Positions 49,567 through 62,497 are shown, counted from the first letter of the stretch. The stretch: DNA of 64,000 nucleotides from Rhynchopus sp. YZ270_cl-10 (GCA_964035575.1 OZ037900.1:1178001-1242000), one strand, 5' to 3'. Made by a program: numbers and translations. Notes: generated by a model from the letters alone, not told the origin.

Positions 49567-50172
49567 TTCACTGGGAGTAAGTGATTAGGGCATGATGTGT
49601 GATGCTCCAATTTGCGGTTACGACTTCATAATGGATTCAGGAGCATCCAAACATCCCATTTTCCCGTTAGTTTCCCATTTTTGACGATCTGGCTATTGCA
49701 GAATAGCAGTGAATATGACATTTTGCTGGGTCATTTTAGCCACCTCGATTAGGACACTTCTGATGCTCTAATTTGCGTTTACAACATCATAATGCATTCA
49801 GGAGCAGCCGAATAACCCATTATCCCAACGTTTTCGCGTTTTTGACCATTTTTGCTGTTACGAAATATCCGGTGAAAAATGGGAAAATTCCATGTTTCAC
49901 TGAGGATATGTGTGATACTCCAATTTGTGGTTACAACATCACAATGCATTCAGGAGCGCCCAAATAACCCATTTTCCCAACGTTTTTGCGTTTTTGGCCA
50001 TTTTTGCTATTGCAGAATAGAGGCAAAAAAGACAGTTTACTGGGTCATTTTCGCCAAATCGATCAGGGCACTTCTGATGCTCCAATCAAATCGTCCAACC
50101 TCATAATGCATTCAGGAGCACCCAAATAACACATATTCCCAACGTTTTCGCGTTTTTGATCCTGTGTGAGCA
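49567..50172. repeat. ~155-bp satellite (segment D)
   Basis: Matches segment B 14224-14829 with no difference noticed. Confidence 0.85.
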
Positions 50173-50212
50173 ATCCAGAACAACTTTGTGCTTCAGTAAA
50201 AAATAGTAAAAA

Positions 50213-50331
50213 GGATTCAAGCACCCGGACTTCCCAGCTGGTCACCCACGCCAGTACTATCCAGGCCTGCTGGTGCTTAACTTCTCAAATCAGGCGGGAT
50301 GAGGTGTATTCACCAGAGTATGGCCGAATCC
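50213..50331 (-). rRNA. 5S ribosomal RNA
   Basis: Segment D copy of 14870-14988. Confidence 0.97.
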
Positions 50332-50415
50332 AATACAGAGTCATGGTGGACAACATGTGAACAGGTTGTTTGTGACCTAACAACGGACTAGAAATAGAAC
50401 AGTGAACAAAAAACA

Positions 50416-50488
50416 AGGCACTAGAGGGGATCGAACCCTCGACCTCTCGCTTACTGGGCGAGCGCTCTAACCACTGAGCTATAGCGCC
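50416..50488 (-). tRNA. tRNA-Thr(AGT)
   Basis: Segment D copy of 15073-15145. Confidence 0.97.
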
Positions 50489-50609
50489 ATGCTTTCTCTC
50501 CATCTTCTTTTCTTTGAAGGGGGTCTTTTGAAATGTACAGAGCACACATCAAAAATTTCCTTCATACCTCCGCAATGGTGAAAAAATTTTTAACGAAGGA
50601 GCCTAGTAA

Positions 50610-50691
50610 GGCGAGGTGGCCGAGTGGTCTAAGGCGCTACGTTCAGGTCGTAGTCTCTTCGGGGGCGTGAGTTCAAACCTCACCCTCGTCA
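50610..50691 (+). tRNA. tRNA-Leu(CAG)
   Basis: Segment D copy of 15267-15348. Confidence 0.97.
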
Positions 50692-50768
50692 CTTTTTCTT
50701 CGTTGTGTGATCATCTAAAACCTATTTCCGCCCAAAGCTTGTTGTTTTATAGAAGCATCATAATTGTG

Positions 50769-50840
50769 GGGCTCTTAGCTCAGTGGAAGAGCGCCCGTTC
50801 CGCATACGGGAGGCCGAGAGTTCGAACCTCTCAGGGTCCA
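50769..50840 (+). tRNA. tRNA-Ala(CGC)
   Basis: Segment D copy of 15426-15497. Confidence 0.97.
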
Positions 50841-50914
50841 CAGTTTTTTTTCTGATTTGTTTCCTCCTGTGTAAATTGGTTCTCAGAGCTTTCACACCTT
50901 GCTCCCTAAAATGT

Positions 50915-50986
50915 GGCTGTTTAGCTCAGTGGTAGAGCACATCATCCGTAATGATGGGGTCGTGGGTTCAATCCCCACAGCGGCCT
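50915..50986 (+). tRNA. tRNA-Thr(CGT)
   Basis: Segment D copy of 15572-15643. Confidence 0.97.
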
Positions 50987-51097
50987 AGGTTTTTTTCAGA
51001 GCTTTCCTTTCAGACCTTTACAACCTAACTTGGGGTTTGTGGGTTTGCGGTCACTGGTGCACACATGGCCTGTGGACGGGCAGGGGCAAAAAAAATT

Positions 51098-51427
51098 GGG
51101 TGCTTGCGTTGTGTGCTGGATCGGGACCACCAGTAAACTGGCAGCCCCACATCCAGTTCTAATATTTGAAGTGTGAAATAGAACGCAATCGGAAGATTAG
51201 TTTACACGAATGTAAGAATAATATCGTCATGGTAATATTCTGTACAGATTGTACGGGATTTACTATCATATGAGAGTAGTCCGTCGCAGGCCACATCGGG
51301 CCCGCAACATGACCGGTCTTCACACAAAATTGTAAAAGAATTTTCCTTGGAAAAAATGTCTTTTTCAAGTTTTTGTTGTTGCTGAACGAGTTGTTTGGTT
51401 TCGAAGTAGCACACTAACTTAGCACCC
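51098..51427 (-). ncRNA. RNA-X (segment D, minus-strand copy)
   Basis: Matches 15755-16084; closing helix and T8 terminator intact. Confidence 0.72.
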
Positions 51428-51450
51428 AAACATGCAGCAAACATCGGAAT

Positions 51451-51491
51451 ACAAGACAGGGTCGTCTTGTTGGAGGTGGGTCAGGGTCTGG
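51451..51491 (-). promoter_or_regulatory. Class B promoter block of RNA-X (segment D)
   Basis: Copy of 16108-16148. Confidence 0.75.
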
Positions 51492-51537
51492 ACATCCTCA
51501 AATGTGCACACCTAATACAACAGAAGAAAAGGAAAAA

Positions 51538-51656
51538 GGATTCAAGCACCCGGACTTCCCAGCTGGTCACCCACGCCAGTACTATCCAGGCCTGCTGGTG
51601 CTTAACTTCTCAAATCAGGCGGGATGAGGTGTATTCACCAGAGTATGGCCGAATCC
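51538..51656 (-). rRNA. 5S ribosomal RNA
   Basis: Segment D copy of 16195-16313. Confidence 0.97.
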
Positions 51657-51706
51657 AATAATAGGTCTGGATAGAAAAGCTGGGAAGACTTATTACCAGT
51701 CCGTTT

Positions 51707-51767
51707 TTACCTGAGAAGTTAGACACCTCCAAGCCTGGATAGTACTGGCGCGGGTGACCAACTGGAT
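51707..51767 (+). pseudogene. 5S rRNA relic (segment D)
   Basis: Copy of 2281-2341. Confidence 0.75.
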
Positions 51768-52011
51768 AAATACACCGAAAAATAGATCTAAATTGTCAGA
51801 CCGGTTCTTAGCTGTGCGCATCCATAAAAAACTAAAAAAATACTTGCGTCAGAAAATCCTAGTGTGTTGTACCGTGGTCCGATATTCTTTCGGTCCCGGG
51901 TTCAACACCTGAGACAGATAATATATTTTGACTTTTTCAGATTTTTCTCATTTTTTTGTCTCCTCACTCTTTCTGAGAATCTTCAAAATTGTCAAAAGTG
52001 AGAAATTTTTG

Positions 52012-53454
52012 GGAAAATGGCATATTTAGGGGCTCCTGAATCCATTATGAGGTCAGATGAATCAATCTGAGCATCACACATATCCTAATAGACAAAATGT
52101 CCGTTTATCAAAATACCTGAAAATGCCTCTTTATCCTATCTAAGGATGTCAGAAACCCTTAAAAGTGCAAAAATCTTGGGAATATAGGGTTTTTGGGCCA
52201 TTCTGAATCCATTGCGGGGTCGGACGATTTGATTGGAGCATCAGAAGTATCCTAATCGGTAAAATGTCGCAAAAATATGGGCAAAATGCCTTTATACCCT
52301 ATCTAAGCAATTAGAATGTGCTCTAAAACGCAAAAATCTTGGGAATATGGGGTTTTTGGGCACATCTGAGTTCATTGCGGGGTCGTACGATCAGATCTGA
52401 GCATCACATAATGTCTAGAATTTTACAGGTGCAACAAACACCTGTATTTTGGTGTAACATGCATATAACCATATCTGAATACCTTAAATTTGCACGAAAA
52501 TGCAAAAATCTTGGGAATATGGGTTTTTTGGGCACATCTGAGTCAATTGCGGGGTCGCACGATCAGATCCGAGCATCACACAATACCTAGAATTTCAACT
52601 ATGCAATAAACATGTCTATTTTGGGTAAAATGGCTAATAACCACATGTAAGTAGCTTAAAAATGCTCTAAAATGCAATAATCTTGGGAATATGGGGTTTT
52701 TGGGCACATTTGAGTTCATTGCGGGGTCGCACGATCAGATCCGAGTATCACACAATGTCTAGAATTTCAAAAAAGCAACAATCACATGTATTTTGGTGTA
52801 AAATGCATATAACCATATCTGAATGTCTCAAATACGCATGAAAATGAAGAAATCTTGGGTATATAGGGTTTTTGGGCACATCTGAGTCAATTGCGGGGTC
52901 GTACGGTCAGATCCGAGCATCAGACAATGTCTAGAATTTTAGCTATGCAACAAACACCTGTATATTGGGTAAAATGGCTAATAATCATATCTAAATGGCT
53001 CATATATGCTCGAAAATGCAAAAATCTTGGGAATGTGGGGTTTTTGGACATTTTTGAGTCAATTGCGGGGTCGTACGATCAGATTAGAGCATCACACAAT
53101 GTCTCAAATTTTACAGGTGCAACAAACACCTGTATTTTGGTGTAACATGCAAACAACCATATCTAAATACCTCAAATTTGCACGAAAATGAAGAAATCTT
53201 GGGTATATAGGGTTTTTGGGCCAATCTGAGTCAATTGCGGGGTCGCACGGTCAATTCCGAGTATCAGGCCCTCTCTACAACTTAGCCGGTGCTCAAACAT
53301 AGGGGTTACAGGCAAATATACCTGTACACAGGCATATGACCTCTGTACGAACCTTCTTTTCACTCGAAAATGCAATTTTCTTGGGTATATGGGGTATTTG
53401 AGCACATCTGAGTCAATTGCGGGGTCGTACGCTCAGATCCGAGCATCACACACT
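52012..53454. repeat. ~172-bp satellite array (segment D)
   Basis: Matches segment B 16669-18111, same unit number. Confidence 0.92.
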
Positions 53455-53479
53455 GTCTAACTGAGAAATATTTTGAAAA

Positions 53480-54682
53480 AAGTCGATTTTTTGGTGAAAA
53501 TATTTTTCACAGAAAATCGAATTTTACTATTAAGATTGGCTTTGGGCATGACCCAGTAAGGTTACTATGGGCCCCATGGGACATATACACCCGAATACCA
53601 GGCCGTATTTTCAAAAAGTTGATAATCCCAGTATATGGTATGGCCCTGTGGTACGAAATTTTTGGCCGAAAAAATCGACCAAAAAATCGTCATTTTTGGG
53701 GGTCACGGTGACAAAAAGTTGCATTTTTTCACGAAAAATGGTCGGAATGTGACTTGAATGGGCTCTAATGGGTATATTATGCACATAACATACCTAAATT
53801 ATGTCGATATTTCACCGGCGGAGCCGAAAAAATCGATTTTCAGGGTGTGCAAAACTGTAAAAATGACGAAAATCGGAAAAATGACGATTTTTTGGTGAAA
53901 ATATTTTTCACAGAAAATCGAATTTTACTATTAAGATTGGCTTTGGGCATGACCCAGTAAGGTTACTATGGGCCCCATGGGACATATACACCCGAATACC
54001 AGGCCGTATTTTCAAAAAGTTGATAATCCCAGTATATGGTATGGCCCTGTGGTACGAAATTTTTGGCCGAAAAAATCGACCAAAAAATCGTCATTTTTGG
54101 GGGTCACGGTGACAAAAAGTTGCATTTTTTCACGAAAAATGGTCGGAATGTGACTTGAATGGGCTCTAATGGGTATATTATGCACATAACATACCTAAAT
54201 TATGTCGATATTTCACCGGCGGAGCCGAAAAAATCGATTTTCAGGGTGTGCAAAACTGTAAAAATGACGAAAATCGGAAAAATGACGATTTTTTGGTCAA
54301 AATATTTTTCACAGAAAATCGAATTTTACTATTAAGATTGGCTTTGGGCATGACCCAGTAAGGTTACTATGGGCCCCATGGGACATATACACCCGAATAC
54401 CAGGCCGTATTTTCAAAAAGTTGATAATCCCAGTATATGGTATGGCCCTGTGGTACGAAATTTTTGGCCGAAAAAATCGACCAAAAAATCGTCATTTTTG
54501 GGGGTCACGGTGACAAAAAGTTGCATTTTTTCACGAAAAATGGTCGGAATGTGACTTGAATGGGCTCTAATGGGTATATTATGCACATAACATACCTAAA
54601 TTATGTCGATATTTCACCGGCGGAGCCGAAAAAATCGATTTTCAGGGTGTGCAAAACTGTAAAAATCACCAAAATCCCAAAA
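53480..54682. repeat. 401-bp satellite, three units (segment D)
   Basis: Same unit number and variants as segment B (G variant; TTGGTCAAAA only in the last unit). Confidence 0.96.
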
Positions 54683-57600
54683 ATCACGATTTTTTTTCAA
54701 AAATATTTTTTTCAAAAAAATCGATTTTAAAATATTGGTTTGGCTTGTGCGGGGACCTGAATTTGGGGCAACATACCCTGTGGGACATACTGGGCCCGAT
54801 GCAAGGCCGATTTTTCAAAAATATGGTTGCCCCGGTAGACGGTATGGCCCTGCAGGTCAGTGCATCGGGCCAAAAATCATGAAAAAATCATGATTTTGGG
54901 GTCTGGCACCCCATGGGCACATATATCTGGGGGTGTGAAATATGCATGGAATCGACCGATTGGGGGTGTTATAGGTCCTGGGGGCCCACATGGGCCATAT
55001 TTCACGCTATTGGGTCACGGGAAAGTGATTTTGACATTTTTTCATCGATTTTAGCTGTGAGAACCCTTCAAAAACACTGATTTTGGGGTGTTTCTGAGAC
55101 GGTACGCTATACCCAGGGTCATATTAGGTATTAGTCCGGTCGACTTTTTGAAAAAACGACCCCGCAATGGACTCAGGGGTGCCAGATAGTGTATATGCAC
55201 CAGAATGGATTCACGGGAAAAGTCAAAATTGGGTGTCAGATACATGCTGCCATAAGTGACGAATTTCAAAAGTTGAGATTTTTCGAAAATCAGGGTTCAG
55301 TACACGCTGTACCCAATCCTGGGGGCCAAAATTTTCAACTTTTTGAAAAAACGGGCGGTATATGGCCCTAAAGTGTCAAAATGAGTTAATTGCGACCTCG
55401 GACGGCCTCCGGAGATGAGTAGAAGTTTATTTACTGAAAAAAAAAGTCAAAACACAGGCAAAATCCCACCTTCCACAGGTACAGTCAAAACTTTTATCCA
55501 GATCTCATGTTTTTTCAAAAAATTTTAAATTGTTTTTATGACTAACACCTCCGAAATTTTTCCTGATAAGATGGAATATGGTCCTGTCGTAGTATGCAGT
55601 GTGTTTGCAGGCAAAAATTTGCATTTTCTCGCCCCAGACATTTTTTTATACATAAAAGTGCATAAAGGGACCCCTGACCCCAAAATCCGGGTTCCAGCTT
55701 TTTGAAGGGGTCACCCTACAGGCCACCTCAAAAAGTTGGCCCGTAGGGCCAACTTTTTGAAAAAACGGGGTTGCGATGTGTCCTGGGGGCCCGAAGGGCC
55801 CCCAGGACACATCGCTGGGAAAAAAATATTAGGTTTTTTGGGGTCTATATAGGGTTGCTGTGGGGGTCACATGGCCGAAAAATGGCCATTTTTGGCCTAT
55901 TTTTGGCCATTTTTTTAAGGTAAAAAATCCACTTTTTTTTTGTACATCCCCTTGCCCCCGGTAAAATTTACCAAACATATGGCCCTGTTGGACATACTGG
56001 GCCCATGAGTCGGTCGCTGGATCACCAAACTAGTTGCCCTATTTGCTAAAATCATGTTTTCAGGGTCAAAAATAGGGTGTTTTTTAGGGTCAAAAATAGG
56101 GTGTTTTTCAGGGGTATGTTAACCACGTATGTGTCTTAGGGACCAAATTTTCCAGGAATGTGAACCAATCGGGTCGCAATGGGTCCAGGGGGCCCGGAGG
56201 GCCCCCATGCAGGGAAAATTTGCAACAATCCTGGGCAATGCTGGGGGCCGATAGGGTGTGCCTATACACGTGTTTTTACGTGTTTTTGGGCACTTTTCAG
56301 GATTTTCGAAAATTTTTGCAACACCAAAATCAAAAATTTCGGTCTAGGAGGCCCATATCTGGAAAAAATCGATATTCCAATGGCCTCATTGGGACATATT
56401 GGGCCCAGGACCCTATTTTCAGGTCCCAGGAAAAGCCAAAACAATAAAAAAAATAGCTCAGGCGACCCCCAAAAATAGGCGAAAAACAGCCATTTTTAGG
56501 GTGTTTTTTAGGGGTATTTTTACACACACAAATTGTTTACCATAGCACACCCCCAGGCTGCCTCAAAATTTTATCTTTATTTGATTTTTCCAACCCACAT
56601 AGGGGTATTGGAGGCACAACTTTCACCAAGCCTGGGGAATTCGGCACTGCACACACACAACTGAAAAAGGCAAAAATCACCTGTTTTTCAAGGTGTCGCA
56701 GAGTAAATGTTGTTCCTTAAAAACCAAATTTTTTCTAAAAAATAGGCCCTGCGGGTGAAAAAACGACACTATGGGGGGTATTCCAGGGTGTGGGGGCCCC
56801 AAAAATCCGGTTTAAGACCACGAGAGGGTCCGAATACACACCTGAGAAGGTCCCGGGGAGTAAAAAAATGGCCATTTTTGGGGGGTCAAAATCTCACTTT
56901 TTGGGGGGATGTTTGTATACCCAGTACCGACCCACTAGCTGGGATGCCCAACTTTTCGCGAATATGGGGGCCCGTAGGGCCCCCGGGGCCCAGGGGGCCC
57001 AAAATATCGTGTTGCAGATGCCAGGAGAACATGTTTCAATATTTTGGATACATTTTTCCATAAGGTCATTTTCAAAAGCACTGATTTTAGGGGTATTGAG
57101 CGAGGTACCCATACCCATGGGTTATCCTATATATTAGTTTTCACTCGGATGTGAAAAAACGATGTCGCAATGGATTCAGGGGGCCCAAATAGGGTATATG
57201 GCCCAGGAAATTTTCAAAAAGTTGACCCAACCAGGTATACAGGCATACAAGCCGGTAGGTCAACAGATAGGGTGTTTTCCGCACCCAAAATATGGGGTCA
57301 TGACCATGTGGGTCAGACCTGAATTGATAAATGTTTCGCACAGGTTTTCGCGAATACCCCCTCTATTCCGAATGCGCTACAAGAGTTTTAAATTTTTGGC
57401 TATTTAGATTCACTTTTAAAAACAAAATGGGTCTCCAGAACACACATGAGGTTCACATGTACCTCTACAGAAACCTTGGTTTTGGTCGGATTTTGAGGCC
57501 AATTTTTGGGTTCCCACCAATTTCCTAGGGTATACTGGGATATTGCCCGTGTGTCCAAAAGTGATTTTTGGGGCCTTAGGACCCCGGAGAATCCATTTAA

Positions 57601-57712
57601 CGGTCGTTTTTGCACCGGAAAGACCTATCTAGTACCCAAAAATCGAATTTTCATATTTTTGAAAAAGTGACCAAAAATCGACTTTTTTTGGTAACATTGT
57701 ATGGCATAAATT
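54683..57712. repeat. Hairpin-rich satellite-derived block (segment D)
   Basis: Begins as segment B (GCTGTGAGAACCC at 55053) and from 55585 onward carries segment C variants (GTCCTGTCGTAG, AATAGGCCCTGCGG). The 20-bp hairpin is at 55773-55815. Confidence 0.75.
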
Positions 57713-58282
57713 ATTCTACATAATGTGTGATGCTTGAATAAAAACTTACGACCCCATAATGTACTCGGAACTCACCCATGTAATTGTTGAGAAAAAAAAA
57801 CTTTCCGAAAAAATGAAATTTCAACCCGAATATGCACATTTGGGTCATTTTACGGCTATGTAGGTCATTTTGTATGTGTTTTTCGATTATATAGGTGATT
57901 AGGATATGTGTGATGCTCAGATTAAATCGTAAGACCCCGCAATTGACTCAAATGTGCCCAAAAACCCTATATACCCAAGATTATTAACTTTTCCAGCATA
58001 TTGGACATCCTTAGGTATGGTTATAAGCCATGATACGGCTATTGCTGGAAAAATAGCCGTAAATTGTGGTTGGTATTGATTTCAGAAATTATGTGATGCT
58101 TAGATCATGCCATAGACGCTTTTAATGGATTCATATGAGCTCATACTACCCATATACCCCTTCAGAAGCCCCTTTTGACTCTTATGAATATCCTTATATA
58201 GGCTTCCACTTGTGCAGAACCTTCTCAGTGTACAAGATGTTAGGTACAAAAAAACCATCATATTTTTTACACTACTGGCATG
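57713..58282. repeat. Solo satellite motifs and SL upstream region (segment D)
   Basis: Matches 31780-32349. Confidence 0.65.
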
Positions 58283-58328
58283 CTTCCCAGGACACGTCTG
58301 TACTCAGAACGTTGTAGAGAAAAAAGGC

Positions 58329-58440
58329 AACCAACGATTTCTAAAGCTACAGTTTCTGTACTTCATTGGTATGGAAGCATGAAGATTATATCTTCTCACA
58401 CAACTTTGTCAAACATGGCCAGTCTCGAAAGAGACTGGCC
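58329..58440 (+). ncRNA. SL: Spliced-leader RNA 1, segment D
   Basis: Identical to 32396-32507, with the perfect terminal hairpin; CTTCCC at -46. Confidence 0.95.
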
Positions 58441-58762
58441 TTTTTTACGTTAGCATGATCGTCTTGTGCACAAGAAGCAAACCCAAAAACACACACGATT
58501 CACACATGACATAACACACAAGTGCTTACTGCACCCCATTTTTATATCGCCTGCAAAACCATATTTGTGACACTTGTTCCCCTTCAGAAGCCACTGTTGA
58601 CTCTGTCGAATATCCTTCTGTAGGATCACACTTAAGGATATTTTTATGTAGAACCTTCACAGTGACCAAGATGTCAGGTACGAAAAAGCAACCGTATTAT
58701 AGACATTGGCAGAAGGCTTCCCAGAACAAGTGGGTACCTAGAACATTGTAGAGAAAAAGGGC

Positions 58763-58874
58763 AACCAACGATTTCTAAAGCTACAGTTTCTGTACTTCAT
58801 TGGTATGGAAGCATGAAGATTATATTCTTCACACAACTTTGTCAAAACATGGCCAGTTTCGAAAGAGACTGGCC
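58763..58874 (+). ncRNA. SL: Spliced-leader RNA 2, segment D
   Basis: Identical to 32830-32941. Confidence 0.95.
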
Positions 58875-59181
58875 TTTTTTACGTTAACATCACCTTGTGC
58901 AAACCCAAAAAACACACATGATTCCCATGTTCTTCGAATATTTTGGTGATTAGGATATGTGTAATGCTCAGATTAAATTGTACGACCACGCAATTGACTC
59001 AAATGAGCCCAAATATCCCGTATTCCCAAGATTTTTGGACTTTCGAGCACATTGGGCATCCTTAGGTATGTTTATAAGCCACTCTACGGCTATGTTAGAA
59101 AAAAAACCCACCATAATAATGATACATATGGCATGATTCCCAGAACATGTTGGCACTTAGAACATTGTAGAGAAAAAGGGC

Positions 59182-59293
59182 AACCAACGATTTCTAAAGC
59201 TACAGTTTCTGTACTTCATTGGTATGGAAGCATGAAGATTATTCTTCTCACACAACTTTGTCAAAACATGGCCAGTTTCGAAAGAGACTGGCC
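59182..59293 (+). ncRNA. SL: Spliced-leader RNA 3, segment D
   Basis: Identical to 33249-33360. Confidence 0.95.
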
Positions 59294-59374
59294 TTTTTTA
59301 CGTTAACACGATCGTCTTGTGCACAAGAAGCAAAAAAAACCCACACAACAACAGCAGAAGTTTAGAACCACATT

Positions 59375-59414
59375 CAGACCCTGACCCAACTCCAACAAGG
59401 GGCCCCTGTCTTGT
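59375..59414 (+). promoter_or_regulatory. Class B promoter block of U6 (segment D)
   Basis: Copy of 33442-33481. Confidence 0.8.
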
Positions 59415-59437
59415 CAACCACCTTGTGCATTTTTACT

Positions 59438-59542
59438 GGACCCCAGAAATGGGACATCCGTTAAAATTGGATCGATACAGAGAAGATTAGCATGGTCCCT
59501 GCGCAAGGATGACACGCATTAATCGAGAAAGTATCAACTTTT
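59438..59542 (+). ncRNA. U6: U6 spliceosomal snRNA (segment D)
   Basis: Identical to 10986-11090. Confidence 0.97.
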
Positions 59543-59761
59543 TTTTTGTCCCCCGGATCACACGTATTTTTTACACTGGTGTCTTCTTCATGCTTCCCAG
59601 ACCAACACATATGTGCAGACATACCCATCACCCACAGGTGGCAAGTGGCAGGCTGCAGTAACCCATTGAAATATTGGTTTCAAAAAACGACCATATGCTT
59701 TATGCTACTGGCATGCATCCCTGAGCATATACATGTCGAAAGCTGTGTAGAGAAAAAGAGC

Positions 59762-59873
59762 AACCAACGATTTCTAAAGCTACAGTTTCTGTACTTCATT
59801 GGTATGGAAGCATGAAGATTACTCTTCTCACACAACTTTGTCAAAACATGGCCGGTTTCGAAAGAGACTGGCC
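59762..59873 (+). ncRNA. SL: Spliced-leader RNA 4, segment D
   Basis: Identical to 33829-33940. Confidence 0.95.
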
Positions 59874-59967
59874 TTTTTTACGTTAGCATGATTGTCTTTG
59901 TGTGTCTTTGTGCAAAGCAAAAAAAAAAACACACACAAGAAGTGAGGATCTTCAAAACCACGTTTTT

Positions 59968-60004
59968 GACCTGACCCACCTCCAACTAGACAACCCTGTC
60001 TTGT
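59968..60004 (+). promoter_or_regulatory. Class B promoter block of SRP RNA (segment D)
   Basis: Copy of 34035-34071. Confidence 0.8.
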
Positions 60005-60027
60005 ATTCCGACAATATGGTATCTATT

Positions 60028-60342
60028 GAGCCGGGATGTGTTGGCTGCATCCTGAAACCCCTAGCTTCTGGGGGGGCAAGCTTCTCCAGAACTGGGCACT
60101 CTTTGAGGTGGACCAAAGGCACCTTCAACTTCTGTGTTGATGTGTTGTCCGTGTTAGTCTACTGTCCTGTTTGCGGCCTTGGTGTAAACCAGGGCAACAA
60201 TCAGAGTGAAATGGGGTGAACCGGGCCAGGCTGGTCTCACAGAGCAGCTCATAACTCCTGCAGTGGACAGTTCAAGGATCGCAGCACAGAGCAGAGTGAG
60301 GGTGTTTCCAACTCAATGGCTTGAACTGGAGAAGCGTTTCTT
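60028..60342 (+). ncRNA. SRP RNA: SRP RNA (7SL) (segment D)
   Basis: Identical to 34095-34409. Confidence 0.9.
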
Positions 60343-60504
60343 TTTTACATTTTTCCATGTGAACATTGTTTCCACATCACCATACACATGTGTTGTTGAT
60401 ACACCCCACCACGTTGCCCAGACCATTCCTACCCACATTATTCACCACAAGTGGCATGTTTACCAGCACATGTTGGTGCTTAGAGCAATGTTAAGAAAAA
60501 GGGC

Positions 60505-60617
60505 AACCAACGATTTCTAAAGCTACAGTTTCTGTACTTCATTGGTATGGAAGCATGAAGATTATATTCTTCTCACACAACTTTGTCAAACATGGCCAGC
60601 CTCGAAAGAGACTGGCC
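60505..60617 (+). ncRNA. SL: Spliced-leader RNA 5, segment D
   Basis: Identical to 34572-34684. Confidence 0.94.
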
Positions 60618-60688
60618 TTTTTTACGTCACCATGAGAAAAAACATTCACACATATGATGCATGTACAAAGTGCACAGGTGTGTGTGTC

Positions 60689-60725
60689 ACCCTGACCCAC
60701 CTCCAACAAGACAACCCTGTCTTGT
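60689..60725 (+). promoter_or_regulatory. Class B promoter block of RNA-X (+) (segment D)
   Basis: Copy of 34756-34792. Confidence 0.78.
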
Positions 60726-60748
60726 TTTCCCATACTCTCCCTATGTTT

Positions 60749-61070
60749 GGGTGCTAAGTTAGTGTGCTACTTCGAAACCAAACAACTCGTTCAGCAACAG
60801 CTAAAACTTGAAAAGACCTTTCTTATCAGAAAATTCTTTACAATTTTTATGATGTGTCCTGCTGTGGGCCTGATATGGCCCAAGGCGGAACCACTTTCAT
60901 ATGATGTAAATCCCGTACGTTCGTACAGAATATTACCCATGATGATTATTCTTACATTAGCGTGTAACACTAATTCTGACTGCGTTCTATTTCACACTTC
61001 AAATATTAGAACTGGATGTGGGGCTGCCAGTTTACTGGTGGTCCCGATCCAGCACACAACGCAAGCACCC
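60749..61070 (+). ncRNA. RNA-X, diverged plus-strand form (segment D)
   Basis: Matches 34816-35137; full length with T6 terminator. Confidence 0.72.
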
Positions 61071-61076
61071 TTTTTT

Positions 61077-61354
61077 ATATTACCCCACCCAGTACCCCCC
61101 CTGTGTCTGTGTTGTTGCCTAAAAAAGCATCACCTTTTACAGGCTTCCTTGTGGGGAGTGTTCGGTCAAGTGATAGTGATGAAGAAGGACAGGGGCGAGT
61201 TTTCTCGTGAAATGCTTTGAAGCCTCTGACATTGAGAGGCTCGCTCCGACCTCTGTTTTTAATAACCCTTACCGGTAACCACTGTGTATGTATGGTATGT
61301 ATGGTATGTATGATATGTTGCCTTTGTGTGTTTGTTTTTGTTTTGTTAAAAAAG
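61077..61354. other. Spacer between RNA-X and U2 (segment D)
   Basis: Copy of 35144-35421; GTATG microsatellite at 61286-61317. Confidence 0.6.
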
Positions 61355-61543
61355 AGGGTATGCCACTCCTGGATGTTGTGCAGCTCCAGGGCAACATGTG
61401 TGAACGGACCAGGTTGCCCTGGCGACCCGTCACCCCAATGAGAAATTGCGTTAATATCATCAGTGCACAAGGCACTGTATCAGATATTAAGCTGATAAGA
61501 ACAGATAATACACTTGATCTTAGCCAAAAGGCCGAGAAGGTAT
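61355..61543 (-). ncRNA. U2: U2 spliceosomal snRNA (segment D)
   Basis: Identical to 35422-35610, including GTATTA at the branch-recognition site. Confidence 0.94.
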
Positions 61544-61590
61544 GACTTCTTTTTAGTCCATACCGAATTCGACACCCATGTACAGGGAAG
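61544..61590 (-). promoter_or_regulatory. Class A promoter of U2 (segment D)
   Basis: CTTCCC at -47, copy of 35611-35657. Confidence 0.7.
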
Positions 61591-61694
61591 CATGATTATG
61601 ATCAATATTACTAGGAAACAACAAGGCAAGCAGATTACACACCCATGTCACAGGGAAGTAAGTGAAGGTGATGATCAATCTTATTAGTAAAAAC

Positions 61695-61838
61695 AAGGCC
61701 GCCGAAGCAGCTACACAAATTGCCAATGTGGCAACGCCGAAGCGGCCCATGGCGGGAATTGGGTAGTTTTCAACCAGCAATCTCTCCACAGCGTCCCTAT
61801 TTGGTCATTGCTTATGGAATTATCCCGAGCGCAAGAAT
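61695..61838 (-). ncRNA. U4: U4 spliceosomal snRNA (segment D)
   Basis: Identical to 35762-35905. Confidence 0.93.
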
Positions 61839-61885
61839 ACCTCCTTTTCTCCCAGTCGTGTCACAAAGCTATGTCCACAGGGAAG
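61839..61885 (-). promoter_or_regulatory. Class A promoter of U4 (segment D)
   Basis: CTTCCC at -47, copy of 35906-35952. Confidence 0.7.
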
Positions 61886-62303
61886 TGTGTTGGGGTGGTA
61901 ACATATAGACACCACGTAAAGTTAACACACCAAAACTACCACCGCCAATGTGCCTCCCTATAGACATCTGTGCAGCCGATAGGTGGAACAAACAAGGGCA
62001 AGACTGTACTCTACACAGGATCTGTTTTTGAGTGCATTCGTGTTGAAGATTGTTTTCTTCGGCACAAGACCAAAGCTGGATGATGACATAGGTTGGGCAT
62101 GTGCAGCATGAGCACTTGCGATGATTGTCACATACTTCTTGTATTGTTTTGTCTCTCCCCTGTATGGCGCAGGGAAGAGTACCAGGCACAGCCCTTCCAC
62201 TTACAGCTTGTTTTTAAGAAAAAAAACCCTAAAAAAGGCTTCACATGACTTTTTTCACCTTCAAGGACATCTTGATCGATAGTTACCTCACTATCCTCGC
62301 TAT
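61886..62303. other. Divergent spacer between U4 and U5 (segment D)
   Basis: Copy of 35953-36370; no gene seen. Confidence 0.5.
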
Positions 62304-62310
62304 CAACACG

Positions 62311-62357
62311 CTTCCACGTGTAGCAAAGTGCATACAGCAATAGAACAAAACAGAGCC
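62311..62357 (+). promoter_or_regulatory. Class A promoter of U5 (segment D)
   Basis: CTTCCA at -47, copy of 36378-36424. Confidence 0.6.
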
Positions 62358-62471
62358 ATATCACGGTTCTTGCCCATATCGAACTCATCTTTCGCCTTTT
62401 ACTAAAGATGACCGTGGGTAAGAGCCACTAAGTGAAAGCATAATTTTTGAAGGGGCCTTTGTGTCTCATCT
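62358..62471 (+). ncRNA. U5: U5 spliceosomal snRNA (segment D)
   Basis: Identical to 36425-36538. Confidence 0.94.
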
Positions 62472-62497
62472 GTTTTTAAGTCTTGACAACCACTATG

